This document shows positions 1 to 7,079 of a stretch of DNA of 39,612 bases, one piece after another. Source of the DNA: Streptomyces sp. ISL-94 (lineage in GTDB: Bacteria > Actinomycetota > Actinomycetes > Streptomycetales > Streptomycetaceae); the NCBI RefSeq assembly GCF_018614075.1, contig NZ_JAGGOZ010000089.1, forward strand, positions 1 to 39,612, written 5' to 3'. A program made the translations under genes and the position numbers. Position 1 is the first letter of the stretch, and each line of letters begins with the position of its first letter. The notes under the pieces were generated by a model. It was not told where the DNA came from and made no database searches. It saw only the letters and a program-made list of their open reading frames with translations.

Positions 1-36
1 ATATCGTCGGCCGCGTCAGATGGGTATAAGAGACCG

Positions 37-60
37 CCCCTGCGGGGGGCCCCGCAGGGG
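37..60. terminator. Perfect GC-rich hairpin, terminator-like
   Basis: An 11-base arm (37-47) and its exact reverse complement (50-60) are separated by two bases. There is no T-run, which is normal for Streptomyces terminators. No gene is visible upstream within the window, so the gene it would end is unknown. Its right arm overlaps the base of the much longer palindrome at 57-231, so the two structures would compete in one transcript. Confidence 0.55.
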
Positions 61-231
61 GCTAGTGCTGTGGCCGGGAAGGTTTGCCGGGGCGCGGCGT
101 CCGGTGCGGTGCATCGCAAGGCGGAGGGAAGCGGCTCGTACGGGACGTACTTGCGCGGTCCGACAACACGGCGAGGTGCCGTGCCGGGCGTCGCGCCCCG
201 GTGAACCTTTCCGGTCACAGCACTAGCCTCT
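57..231 (+). repeat. Long palindromic element; possible structured RNA or MITE
   Basis: Bases 61-112 pair with 176-227 as one uninterrupted 52-pair stem: 42 Watson-Crick pairs and 10 G-U pairs when read as plus-strand RNA, with no A-C mismatch. The stem can be stretched to 57/231 with two more G-C and two more G-U pairs, and 114-117 pair with 171-174 inside. The centre (118-170) has a small GTAC/GTAC hairpin. The right arm touches the stop codon of the minus-strand gene that ends at 230. It could be a non-autonomous mobile element with long inverted ends, a structured RNA, or a convergent terminator. I do not recognise an Rfam-type family. Confidence 0.6.
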
Positions 232-703
232 AGAGCTTGCGGAAGTCCCACGAGACGATCGACTCCGGCGTGAGGCGGATCCAGGCGTGCCGCCCGTCGT
301 GCGGCATCTCCTCGATGCCGAAATTCTTGACCGGGAAGATGCGCTCCGCTTCCGCCAGTTCCGGGCAGGGCCCGCCGGTGCGCGGGGCCTCGCCGACGAA
401 GACGGCGCTGCCGGACAGCTCGACGCCCCGCAGCTCGTCGTAGGACTCGCCGGAGTCGACGACCACCGAGATCCGGGGGTCCTCGCGCAGGTCGGACCAG
501 CGCCGGCTGCGCGTGATGGAGTACAGCCACAGTGAGGCGCCGTCCCAGGCGAACCACAGCGCGCCCACGTGCGGGCGGCCGTCGGGGGAGACCGTGGCCA
601 CCCGGCAGGTCCGCTGCTCGCGCAGGAAGGCGTCCACTTCCGCATCGGTCATCATGATCCGGCGGCCCCGGCGCTGCCCGCTTCCCGTCCGTGCTTCGCT
701 CAT
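230..703 (-). CDS. Pyridoxamine 5'-phosphate oxidase-fold (PPOX) protein
   Basis: A protein of about 157 residues with the split beta-barrel flavin-binding pattern: RVATVSPDGRPHVGALWF near the N-terminus, then strands ending in SAVFVGEAPR, and a C-terminal region with IRLTPESIVSWDF. This family contains FMN- or F420-dependent reductases and oxidases; the substrate cannot be told from sequence. I chose the ATG at 703, with GGGG-type ribosome-binding bases about 8 upstream, over a GTG at 712 that sits directly on that site. An internal ATG pair near 655 is a further alternative. It is divergent from the isochorismatase-fold gene at 778 and probably belongs to the core genome. Confidence 0.75.
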   Translation of the reverse strand: MSEARTGSGQRRGRRIMMTDAEVDAFLREQRTCRVATVSPDGRPHVGALWFAWDGASLWLYSITRSRRWSDLREDPRISVVVDSGESYDELRGVELSGSAVFVGEAPRTGGPCPELAEAERIFPVKNFGIEEMPHDGRHAWIRLTPESIVSWDFRKL

Positions 704-722
704 CCGTCCCACCCCTTCACAT

Positions 723-737
723 CTGACTGTGTGTCAG
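723..737. promoter_or_regulatory. Candidate operator palindrome CTGAC-N5-GTCAG
   Basis: A perfect 5-base inverted repeat (723-727 and 733-737) lies in the 74-base gap between the two divergent genes at 703 and 778. It sits where a repressor could control both. No matching regulator gene is in the neighbourhood, so the assignment rests on position and symmetry only. Confidence 0.35.
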
Positions 738-777
738 GAATCATGCGGGCTCTTCCGTCGTCACGCCAGGGGGAGCC

Positions 778-1392
778 ATGCAGGATCTCGATCCCGCCAC
801 CACCGCGCTGCTCACCGTCGAGTGCCAGAACGGCGTCGTCGGCGAGGAGAGCGCCCTGCCCGAGCTCGCGAAGGAGGCCCAGGACTCCGGGATGCTGGGC
901 CGGGTGGCGGCGCTGGTGGCCGCCGCGCGCGGGGCCGGGGTGCAGGTGCTGCACGCGGTCGCCGAGCGGCGGCCCGACGGGCTCGGGGCGAACAGCAACG
1001 CGCGTCTCTTCCGGGCCGCCGGGAACCTCCCCGTGCGCCAGCTGGCCGGGAGCAGGGCGGTGGAGGTCGCGGCCCCCATCACCGTCGCCGAGCAGGACCT
1101 CGTCGTCCGCAGGCTGCACGGGCTCTCCCCGATGGCCGGCACCGATCTGGACGCCCTGCTGCGCAATCTCGGCATCCGCACCCTCGTCGTCACCGGGGTC
1201 TCCTCCAACATCGCCATCCCGAACACCGTCTTCGACGCCGTGAACCTCGGCTACCAGGTCGTGGTTCCGGCCGACGCCATCGCCGGGGTGCCCGCCTCCT
1301 GCACCGCCGAGGTGATCCGCAACTCCCTCGCGCTGGTCGCGGCCGTCACCTCGGCCGAAGCGCTGCTTAAGCAGTGGGCTCCTGCGCCCTGA
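778..1392 (+). CDS. Isochorismatase-fold protein lacking the usual catalytic residues
   Basis: A 204-residue protein of the cysteine-hydrolase (isochorismatase-like) family. The start has a strong ribosome-binding site (AGGGGGAG). Known family members use an Asp-Lys-Cys triad. Here the first motif reads LLTVECQNG (Glu instead of Asp), the lysine region reads VVRRLHGLSP (Arg), and the nucleophile region reads TGVSSNIAIPNT with no Cys. The fold is therefore clear, but classical amidohydrolase chemistry is unlikely. From memory, close relatives in Streptomyces share these changes and sit next to a HipA-type kinase gene, which is also what is seen here. It is not the phenazine PhzD, which is at 18703-19380. 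Confidence 0.75.
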   Translation: MQDLDPATTALLTVECQNGVVGEESALPELAKEAQDSGMLGRVAALVAAARGAGVQVLHAVAERRPDGLGANSNARLFRAAGNLPVRQLAGSRAVEVAAPITVAEQDLVVRRLHGLSPMAGTDLDALLRNLGIRTLVVTGVSSNIAIPNTVFDAVNLGYQVVVPADAIAGVPASCTAEVIRNSLALVAAVTSAEALLKQWAPAP

Positions 1393-1410
1393 CCCCCGTA
1401 ACCTGGGCGG

Positions 1411-1515
1411 ATGCTGTCCGAAGTGATCGCGACCCGCTACGTCACGCCCCTGCGTGAGGGCGGCTCGCTCCCGGGAATCGTCGAGGCCGACGACCTCGGT
1501 ACCTACGTCATGTAG
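1411..1515 (+). pseudogene. 5' fragment of a HipA-family kinase gene
   Basis: The reading frame opens at ATG 1411, 18 bases after the preceding gene. It encodes MLSEVIATRYVTPLREGG and continues to GTYVM before TAG at 1513-1515. From memory this is the conserved start of the HipA/phosphatidylinositol-kinase-like protein found in many Streptomyces, where the next residues are a Lys-rich nucleotide-binding stretch. No continuation of that protein is visible in any frame downstream. I infer that the gene was cut by a recombination or insertion event at about 1513, and that its remainder, if it survives, lies outside the window. Confidence 0.6.
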
Positions 1516-1622
1516 GCCCCGTGGTAAGCCCCTTGACCTGGGGATACCTGCTGCAGCGTGGCGCTGACCTGCAGGGACGCTTCTTTCGGATCCTTTCACG
1601 GGCTTTCCTGCTTACGTGGCTC

Positions 1623-1691
1623 AAACTCCCCAGGGGCTCCCCGAGCGGCGGTGAAACTCCCCAGCCGCTCCCCAGCGGGGCGGCTGGGGAG
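1623..1691. repeat. Imperfect tandem repeat plus 12-base inverted repeat
   Basis: Two copies of a unit starting AAACTCCCCAG and ending in an AGCGG run lie 32 bases apart. Inside the second copy CTCCCCAGCCGC (1657-1668) is the exact reverse complement of 1680-1691, with an 11-base loop. The hairpin could end transcription coming from the left-hand genes, or be the relic of a mobile-element end. Confidence 0.5.
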
Positions 1692-2023
1692 GGTCGAGGT
1701 GGGCCCTGTTTGGCGGACACGGCCTGGCCTTCCGTGACCCGTCCGTCCCCGGCTCTTGGCTGCGGATCCTCTTGCCGCAGATGTTGCCTGGGACGGTGGT
1801 GCGTGTTGACCGGCTCCCAGCGGGCGACGTAATCGGCCAAGGCGTGCGGCATGGCGGGAAGCATGCCATAGCTCGTATCTGTACAGCCTTGTTAGGTTAA
1901 TTGGGATGGACTTGGCTTTCCCCTCGAGCGTCGCCAACTTGTTTCCGATGACCCACCACGTGGAGTGCGTGGCAATCCTGGAGCCGGTCGCGAAGGGCGC
2001 CTGACCTGCAGGTTTATCGGTGT

Positions 2024-2097
2024 GCGTTACGTGCACTGTGGGCGTTACGGGCGATATCTTGACGCTGAAAGGACGCTCGTGACGCTCGTTTGACGCA
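2024..2097. repeat. Short direct repeats: GCGTTACG x2 and GACGC x4
   Basis: GCGTTACG occurs at 2024 and 2042. GACGC then recurs at 2061, 2072, 2081 and 2092, with spacings of 11, 9 and 11 bases, so all copies face the same side of the helix. This spacing is typical of direct-repeat binding sites for SARP-type activators or of plasmid iterons. It lies 220 bases upstream of the ORF at 2315 in otherwise non-coding DNA. Confidence 0.4.
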
Positions 2098-2314
2098 TGC
2101 CGGGCTGGTTCCCTGACGGTGTATCGGTAGCGGAAAGTCGCCCCCGGACCAGGCTGCGCGCCTGCCCGGGGAGGTGGCTTCTGCGTGCAGTGGGGGCCGG
2201 ATGTCGACTTTGTACGGGCGTCGGCCGAGCTCCCCGCGCACGCTCTGTAGCGGAGACCGCCGCTGGTTCCCGGTACAGGGGAGGCATCTGCTGGTGAGAG
2301 AGTGAGGTGGGTGC

Positions 2315-3469
2315 ATGCACCGCTGGTCCCCGTTGAACGACCGCCAGCGAGAGCTCCTGCGGCGGCTGGACGCCAGCGAGGAGCTGGGCTCGGCGTCGGC
2401 TGAACGGCTCTCCATGTACGCGTTGCGCGATCGAGGGCTGCTGGTCGTCGTACGTCGTCACGGGGCGGTACAGACCGAGGTCACCGATGCCGGGAGATTC
2501 TATCTGGAACACGGTCACCATCCGGAGGATCCGCGGTACACCTCCGCGCTCCAGGGCGCAGCCAAGAAAACTCCTATGCCGTACTCGGAACGGCCTGTGG
2601 TCCGGGCGCGGCGCGCCATGGCGGCGGAGTTGATTGAACGGCTCGTGGCTGAGCGGCGGGTGGTCATCCCAGCGCCTGACGAGGCGATGGAGACGGAGTA
2701 CCGGCGGGCCACCCAGTGGTTGCTGCTCTCAAGGAAGACCAGCCGGCTCGCCGTGCCTGCGGTTCTTCGGGGCAGGGCTCTTCGCCTGCTCCAGGCATTG
2801 TCCGCGGAAGCGGCGAAGCGCGGCCATGAGGTTCGCGAGCATGCGGTGGCTGAGCCGTACCGGAGTCGGCCCTATGCGTACGGCGGCACGTACCTCCCCT
2901 CTCGTCTCTCCCGGCGTGAGGGCGAGCTGGACCTGGTCGTCGGCTATTTCACATACACGGTGACGATCAAGCAGGAGTATTCGCAGTCCGCGGATCCGGA
3001 GCGGGCGCAGAGCCTGATGATCGAGCTTCCCTGCAGCCGCTCGGGCCGCCAGGGGAAGTGGGTTGACCGGAAGCGGTGGAGGCTGGAGGACGTTCTCGGC
3101 ACGATTCTGCGGGAGGTGGAGATCCGCGCGGGGGAGGATGCCCAACGTCGGATCGACGAGGAGCGGGCCAAGGCGGACCGGAAGGTCCGGTTGCAGGCGG
3201 CGATGGACTCGGCTCGGGAGCAGGCGATCCAGGCCCAGCTTGCCGCTGTGCTGCGTGTCCAGGCGAAGGACTGGCATGAGGCGAGGGCGCTGAGCCAGTA
3301 CTGCGATGCCCTGGAGCACCGGCTCGCCGCCTCGGCGGGTCTGGTGTGCCCGGAGGCCGCCTCTGCCCGGCAGTGGCTGGAGTGGGCCCGCGCCTACGTA
3401 CGATCCCTGGACCCGCTGCGGGAACTGCCCGCGATGCCGCGACCCGCGACCCGGAGCCCGAGGAACTGA
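2315..3469 (+). CDS. Hypothetical protein with N-terminal winged-helix-like region
   Basis: A 384-residue protein with a GAGGTGG ribosome-binding site. Residues 1-65 (LNDRQRELLRRL, then ALRDRGLLVVVRRHG and VTDAGRFYLEHG) look like a winged-helix domain. The middle is basic, and residues 270-315 are a charged helical stretch rich in Arg, Glu and Ala. I recognise it as a Streptomyces hypothetical family often carried on mobile DNA, without a known function. Relatives, as I recall them, end in a motif like EALKPFLGGWSP. Here an equivalent (EELKLYLKGWNPRGPE) is present just downstream in another frame (about 3450-3534), so the C-terminus is probably frameshifted near 3440-3455. Confidence 0.6.
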   Translation: MHRWSPLNDRQRELLRRLDASEELGSASAERLSMYALRDRGLLVVVRRHGAVQTEVTDAGRFYLEHGHHPEDPRYTSALQGAAKKTPMPYSERPVVRARRAMAAELIERLVAERRVVIPAPDEAMETEYRRATQWLLLSRKTSRLAVPAVLRGRALRLLQALSAEAAKRGHEVREHAVAEPYRSRPYAYGGTYLPSRLSRREGELDLVVGYFTYTVTIKQEYSQSADPERAQSLMIELPCSRSGRQGKWVDRKRWRLEDVLGTILREVEIRAGEDAQRRIDEERAKADRKVRLQAAMDSAREQAIQAQLAAVLRVQAKDWHEARALSQYCDALEHRLAASAGLVCPEAASARQWLEWARAYVRSLDPLRELPAMPRPATRSPRN

Positions 3470-3670
3470 AGTTGTATCTGAAGGGCTGGAACCCGCGCGG
3501 ACCTGAGGTGCAGGACTGCTCCTGGCGGGATTGATCAAGAACCTTCCTACCCGGCATGGCACCCCGATGCGTTCGGCAGCGGCCGCTTCGATTGGGCCGG
3601 CATCCCCGTGCCAGGCTGCTCGTCGCGGGGGAACGACGGAGCCCAGCAGACCGCAGTGGCCGACGGGGCC

Positions 3671-3982
3671 ATGGCGGAGCTCGACGCGGCGGTCGATGAG
3701 GTCCTGCTGGGGCTCGGTGAGGACATCACCAAGGTCAAGAACCAGACCTACACGACCTACCGGCGGATGCAGAACTATGCGTGCCGGTACCCACCGAAGA
3801 GGGTCAAGCGTTGGTCTACGTGAAGGCCGACCGGGCAGGAGGTCGACCTCCTGTCCGGCTTCGCACGGGACGTGACAGGGCTAGGCCACCGCGGCACCGG
3901 CAACCTGTAGCTGACGCTGCAGTCCGAGCGGGACCTGGAGCGCGCGGCCGAGCACTTCCGGGGCAGCTACGCGGCGGCGTAG
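3671..3982 (+). pseudogene. Decayed DUF5655-like gene
   Basis: Three reading frames together spell one protein. They read ELDAAVDEVLLGLGEDITKV and TYTTYRRMQNYA, then (shift near 3780) PTEEGQALVYVKAD, then (shift near 3830) QEVDLLSGFARDVTGLGHRG, an in-frame TAG at 3908-3910 where Glu is expected, and ERDLERAAEHFRGSY up to a stop at 3980-3982. The order and motifs match the DUF5655 predicted-transport domain as I recall it, a domain often attached to restriction or defence proteins. With two frameshifts and one nonsense codon it is not functional. The N-terminal limit is uncertain; similarity may begin upstream of 3671. Confidence 0.55.
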
Positions 3983-4099
3983 CCGAGCTTTGCCGGGCCG
4001 GCGGTGCCCCAGGTCAGGCAGTGAAGTCGTGAGGTGTGGCGCGGCGGTTCCTTCCGACGGTTCGGGCAGGGGTGGCGGTGGATCTCCAATGATCCGGCG

Positions 4100-4126
4100 G
4101 ATCCCCGGTTTGGCTAACCGGGGATC
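4100..4126. terminator. Strong perfect hairpin, likely bidirectional terminator
   Basis: GATCCCCGGTT (4100-4110) and its exact complement (4116-4126) form an 11-base stem with a 5-base loop. It lies between the plus-strand DUF5655 remnant ending at 3982 and the minus-strand phosphopantetheinyl transferase remnant ending at 4181, so it is placed to end transcription from both sides. Confidence 0.65.
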
Positions 4127-4180
4127 GCCTGCTAATTTGCGCGCCTTGGCGCGGACCCGGGCTGGCCATGTGCCAGGTCG

Positions 4181-4500
4181 TTAGGCGGAAGCGGAGGTAG
4201 ACGCCCGGTCCGGGGTTCGGAGGGCGAGGGCCGCCGTGTATCGGGGCGGAGCCGACAGGTCGGTCAGGGTCCAGCCGGGGATTGCGGCCGGGGTGTGTGC
4301 GGCGCCTACGTACGGCTCCGCCAGGCCGAGCGCCAGGCCTACCGGTGGCCTTGAGGTAGACCTCCTTGCGGGACCACACCCGGCCTATCGCCGCCCGCCG
4401 GTCCGGCTCCGGGAGCGCGGTAAGCTCCGCGGTCTCCGCCGGGTGCAGGGCATCGCCACCGCCCTCAGAAGGAACGCCCGCGCCGCCACCCGGCCACTAC
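4181..4500 (-). pseudogene. Decayed Sfp-type 4'-phosphopantetheinyl transferase fragment
   Basis: Read from about 4500 down, one frame gives LHPAETAELTALPEPDRR and AAIGRVWSRKEVYLKATG. The W-S-R-K-E-x-Y-L-K string is the signature of phosphopantetheinyl transferases. A frame change near 4345 then gives LALGLAEPYVGA, TPAAIPGWTLTDLSAPP and TAALALRTPDR before TAA at 4183-4181, which is the expected family C-terminus. The N-terminal half, including the Asp-containing metal-binding motif, is not visible. The gene is therefore truncated and frameshifted. It is interesting next to a cluster with three carrier proteins, which would have to rely on another such enzyme in the cell. Confidence 0.7.
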
Positions 4501-4709
4501 AGATCCTGGCCATTCCTTGATCACAAACCGGCTATACCCACTTCATGCCGAAGTCCTGCCCCGTCGCCCACCAGGAATGCTCTGCCTGGATCCATGCCGA
4601 CGACAGCTACCGTGCGCGGTTCAGCACCGACCGCTCCGCGACCTGGACTGCGGGACGGGGGACGTGTGCCACTGGGAGTCGGCTCCACCATCCCTCCTTC
4701 GACGGTCGG
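4501..4709. other. Non-coding stretch, nothing recognised
   Basis: Between the transferase remnant and the stop codon of the amidohydrolase gene. Short plus-strand ORFs here have no motif, no credible ribosome-binding site and no codon bias. No hairpin or repeat stands out. Confidence 0.4.
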
Positions 4710-5909
4710 TCATCGGCGCTTCGTGGGCGGGGTGTGGGGGCGGCCAGCGGACATGACCAGGCGGACGTCGCGTAGGTCGGCGAGATCGGAGAGCGGGTCG
4801 CCGGTGACCGCGAGGAGGTCGGCGCGGTAGCCAGGGGAGAGTTGGCCGGTATCGGCGGCGATACCCAAGGCCAGGGCGGCTTCGACCGTGGCCGAGTCGA
4901 TGGCCTCGGCGGGGGAGAGGCCGATGTGGCGGAAAAACTCCAGGCTGGAGACAAAGCCATCGAAGACGGCGTGGGTGACGCCCGCGTCAGTTCCCGCGAT
5001 GAGACGGACGCCCTGGTCGGCCATCCAGCGCAGGCGGCCGAACATCTCCTCGGCCCGCTCGACGCCGAAGCGTTGGGCGAAACCCCGCCAGTCGGGGCTC
5101 GCCGCCGGGCACACTCGGATCTCCTTTGCTGCCATCTCCGCGACGAGATCGGGCCGTACGTCGAAACCGTCCTGCGCCATCCAAGTGCAGTGCTCCAGGG
5201 TAGTGACCCCGGCCGCGACAGCGGCCTCGATGCCTGCGGTGCCGTGCGCGTGGGCCGCCACGGGCAACCCGGCCTTGCGTGCTTCGGCCACGACCAAGCG
5301 CAGCTCGGCGGTGGTGAACTGAGCCTGCCAGATCGGCGGACCGCCCTTGGTGATGCCGCCGCCGGTGGCCATCACCTTGATCACATCAACGCCTTCCTCG
5401 GCGTTGCGCCGCACGAGCTCGCGCAGGGCGGCCTCACTGTCCACCTCGCCGCCGAAGAACCAGCAATGACCACCTGGGCGGGTCAGGGGGGTGCCGGCGC
5501 TGAGGATGCGCGGGCCGAGCACTCCGTCCCGTGCGATCGAGTCGCGCAGGCGCAGAGCCAGGCCGTTGCGGTCTCCGAGGTCCCGTACGGTCGTCACACC
5601 CGAGTCGAGCAACTGCCGGGCCCGCTTGGCCATCCCAGCCAGCAGATCGGCGTCGTCCGTGTCCAGCAGCGCCGTCACGGGATCCGGTCCCGCGTCGAGT
5701 GCGAGGTGGACATGGCAGTCGATCAGGCCGGGAAGCAGCGTGCCGTCGGGGAACGCCATGGTCGTAGCCTCCGGCGAGGCCAAGACTTCAATGTCTCGCC
5801 GTGGGCCCACGTCGACGATTCTTTCGCCTCGTACGAGTACGGCGCCGTCCCGTAGCCGCCGACCGCCGGGGCCCGTCACGACCTGCCCGGCGGAGATCAG
5901 GTATTCCAT
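4710..5909 (-). CDS. Amidohydrolase-family metal-dependent hydrolase
   Basis: A 399-residue protein with the full set of metal ligands of the amidohydrolase superfamily: GLIDCHVHL (His66, His68), the carboxylated lysine in DVIKVMATGG (Lys178), AHAHG (His220/His222), LEHC (His240) and GTDAG (Asp308). The N- and C-terminal beta-sandwich halves are both present, so it is full length. Sequence style fits the prolidase/imidazolonepropionase-like branch that hydrolyses cyclic amides or dipeptides; the substrate is not predictable. The start has GAGGGTG about 7 bases upstream. It follows the membrane protein gene by 38 bases and is probably the last gene of the XRE-metallopeptidase-membrane protein operon. 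A role in the phenazine pathway is possible but unsupported. Confidence 0.8.
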   Translation of the reverse strand: MEYLISAGQVVTGPGGRRLRDGAVLVRGERIVDVGPRRDIEVLASPEATTMAFPDGTLLPGLIDCHVHLALDAGPDPVTALLDTDDADLLAGMAKRARQLLDSGVTTVRDLGDRNGLALRLRDSIARDGVLGPRILSAGTPLTRPGGHCWFFGGEVDSEAALRELVRRNAEEGVDVIKVMATGGGITKGGPPIWQAQFTTAELRLVVAEARKAGLPVAAHAHGTAGIEAAVAAGVTTLEHCTWMAQDGFDVRPDLVAEMAAKEIRVCPAASPDWRGFAQRFGVERAEEMFGRLRWMADQGVRLIAGTDAGVTHAVFDGFVSSLEFFRHIGLSPAEAIDSATVEAALALGIAADTGQLSPGYRADLLAVTGDPLSDLADLRDVRLVMSAGRPHTPPTKRR

Positions 5910-5947
5910 GGAGTGTCACCCTCGTGTATGTCGTTTCGGAAAGTCAG

Positions 5948-7078
5948 TCAGGCAGGACGGGAGGCCCGGAGCGCGTCGGAGAGGAGGACGAGCTGGCGCA
6001 CGTCGTCGTCGAGGTCGTCCCCTTGGGGCAAGGCGATTGCGACCGCCCCTGAGGGTGCCGGCGTCCCGGCTGCATACGCCTCCAGTGCGCGATTCAAGTG
6101 GTCGGCGACCACCCGGGGTGGAAGGTGCTCGACTGGCCCCGCCTCCTTGAGTTGTGCGAGGTACGGACTGAGTCTTACGATGCCGTCGCGGCATTCGATC
6201 ACTCGGCGGTAATACCGGTGGTGCACGCCCTGGGGGGTGAGTCGACTGCGCCACCCGTCGGACGCCGCCCGGTGCAGGGCGTTCTCGGGGAACGCCTCGT
6301 GCAGGGCCACCCACAGAGGGGTGAGCCGGTGGTGCGTGCGCCGGTGCTGCCACCGGAGGCGGAGCGAAGCCAGCCGACTCGCGGCTCCCGGATAGAGGAT
6401 GCCGACGACGAACAGCGGGATCGCCAGGTCCAGCAGCAACTTGACGCCGGTGATCACAGCCGTTGGCACGGTGCCGTCGAACGCGCGGACCACGACGAGA
6501 GCTCCGCGGAGGGCGTCGGCCCCGACCATGCATGTCAGCGAAACGGCGACCAGGCGCAGTCCTACGGTCAGCGAGCCACGGGAGACCCGGATGTATCGCA
6601 GGGTCCACCGCAGCGCCATCGCGAGCGCGTACGCCAGGTAGATCCCGGCTGCCAGGTAGAAGACGGCGATACTCGCCACCTGCATGTTTGCCGTCGCGTA
6701 GACATGGCCCCGCTCGCTGCGCGGGGTCGCGAGCGTCGCCGCCGTGATCACGACTGCGGTGATGGCGAACGGGATGAGTTCGATCCGGGCGCGCCGGAGG
6801 CCTGCGCGTGGGTCCGACGCCGATTGCAGGTAGAAGCACATCAGCCAGTACACGGTGCCGAGCAGCAGGATGTTCTGAATCAGCTTCGACGCACCCGCGC
6901 CCACCATGCCGTCGACGTCGTCGGCGACGCTCCGCAACCCTATGGGGAAGGACAGCGAAGCGCAGACGATGCAGTAGGTCACGGCCCGAAGGGGCCGGTC
7001 GTGCGGGGCCTTGGCGATCTGGTGGATCATGCGGACCAGGGCGAGGAGAAGCACAGCGCCGAGCAGGAAACTCAGCAT
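5948..7078 (-). CDS. Multi-pass membrane protein, MAB_1171c/DUF6545-like
   Basis: A 376-residue protein. Residues 1-235 hold about seven hydrophobic segments (for example 3-18, 65-82, 102-120, 135-158, 178-196 and 212-232). Residues 240-376 are soluble and basic, with HRLTPLWVALHEAFPE and YYRRVIECRDGIVRLSPYL. That C-terminal part matches the domain I know from MAB_1171c-like putative transporters of actinomycetes. The gene starts one base after the end of the metallopeptidase gene (translational coupling). In other Streptomyces the same trio (XRE regulator, ImmA/IrrE protein, this membrane protein) recurs, which suggests a membrane sensor or signal-transfer role. This is inference. Confidence 0.7.
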   Translation of the reverse strand: MLSFLLGAVLLLALVRMIHQIAKAPHDRPLRAVTYCIVCASLSFPIGLRSVADDVDGMVGAGASKLIQNILLLGTVYWLMCFYLQSASDPRAGLRRARIELIPFAITAVVITAATLATPRSERGHVYATANMQVASIAVFYLAAGIYLAYALAMALRWTLRYIRVSRGSLTVGLRLVAVSLTCMVGADALRGALVVVRAFDGTVPTAVITGVKLLLDLAIPLFVVGILYPGAASRLASLRLRWQHRRTHHRLTPLWVALHEAFPENALHRAASDGWRSRLTPQGVHHRYYRRVIECRDGIVRLSPYLAQLKEAGPVEHLPPRVVADHLNRALEAYAAGTPAPSGAVAIALPQGDDLDDDVRQLVLLSDALRASRPA

Positions 7079-7079
7079 G

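Larger units (their letters stand above)
1516..2314. other. Non-coding debris region with short repeats
   Basis: About 800 bases without a convincing gene. The ORFs here lack codon bias, recognisable motifs and good starts. It holds a near-duplicated stretch at 1623-1678, a 12-base perfect inverted repeat (1657-1668 with 1680-1691) and a cluster of short direct repeats at 2024-2097. Part of it is less GC-rich (around 1870-2060) than the flanking genes. It most likely represents junk left between the broken HipA gene and the ORF at 2315. Confidence 0.5.

Noticed and set aside
57..231. Cobalamin-type riboswitch
   Set aside because: A short GCGCGGTCC string recalls the B12 element, but the rest of the core is missing, the fold is one long palindrome, and no gene follows on that strand.
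1500..1560. tRNA gene or tRNA-derived attachment site at the kinase breakpoint
   Set aside because: I could not fold a cloverleaf or find a matching repeat elsewhere in the window, and no integrase gene is present.
2024..2097. CRISPR array
   Set aside because: Repeat words are only 5-8 bases, spacing is 9-18 bases, and no cas genes are present.
4842..5855. Long plus-strand ORF opposite the amidohydrolase
   Set aside because: Mirror frame of a high-GC gene. The minus strand shows all amidohydrolase metal motifs, while this frame has no motif and poor codon bias.
5916..6839. Minus-strand 307-residue ORF in the membrane protein region
   Set aside because: Another frame of the same strand as the seven-helix protein; Arg- and Pro-rich translation without hydrophobic segments is typical of a shadow frame.
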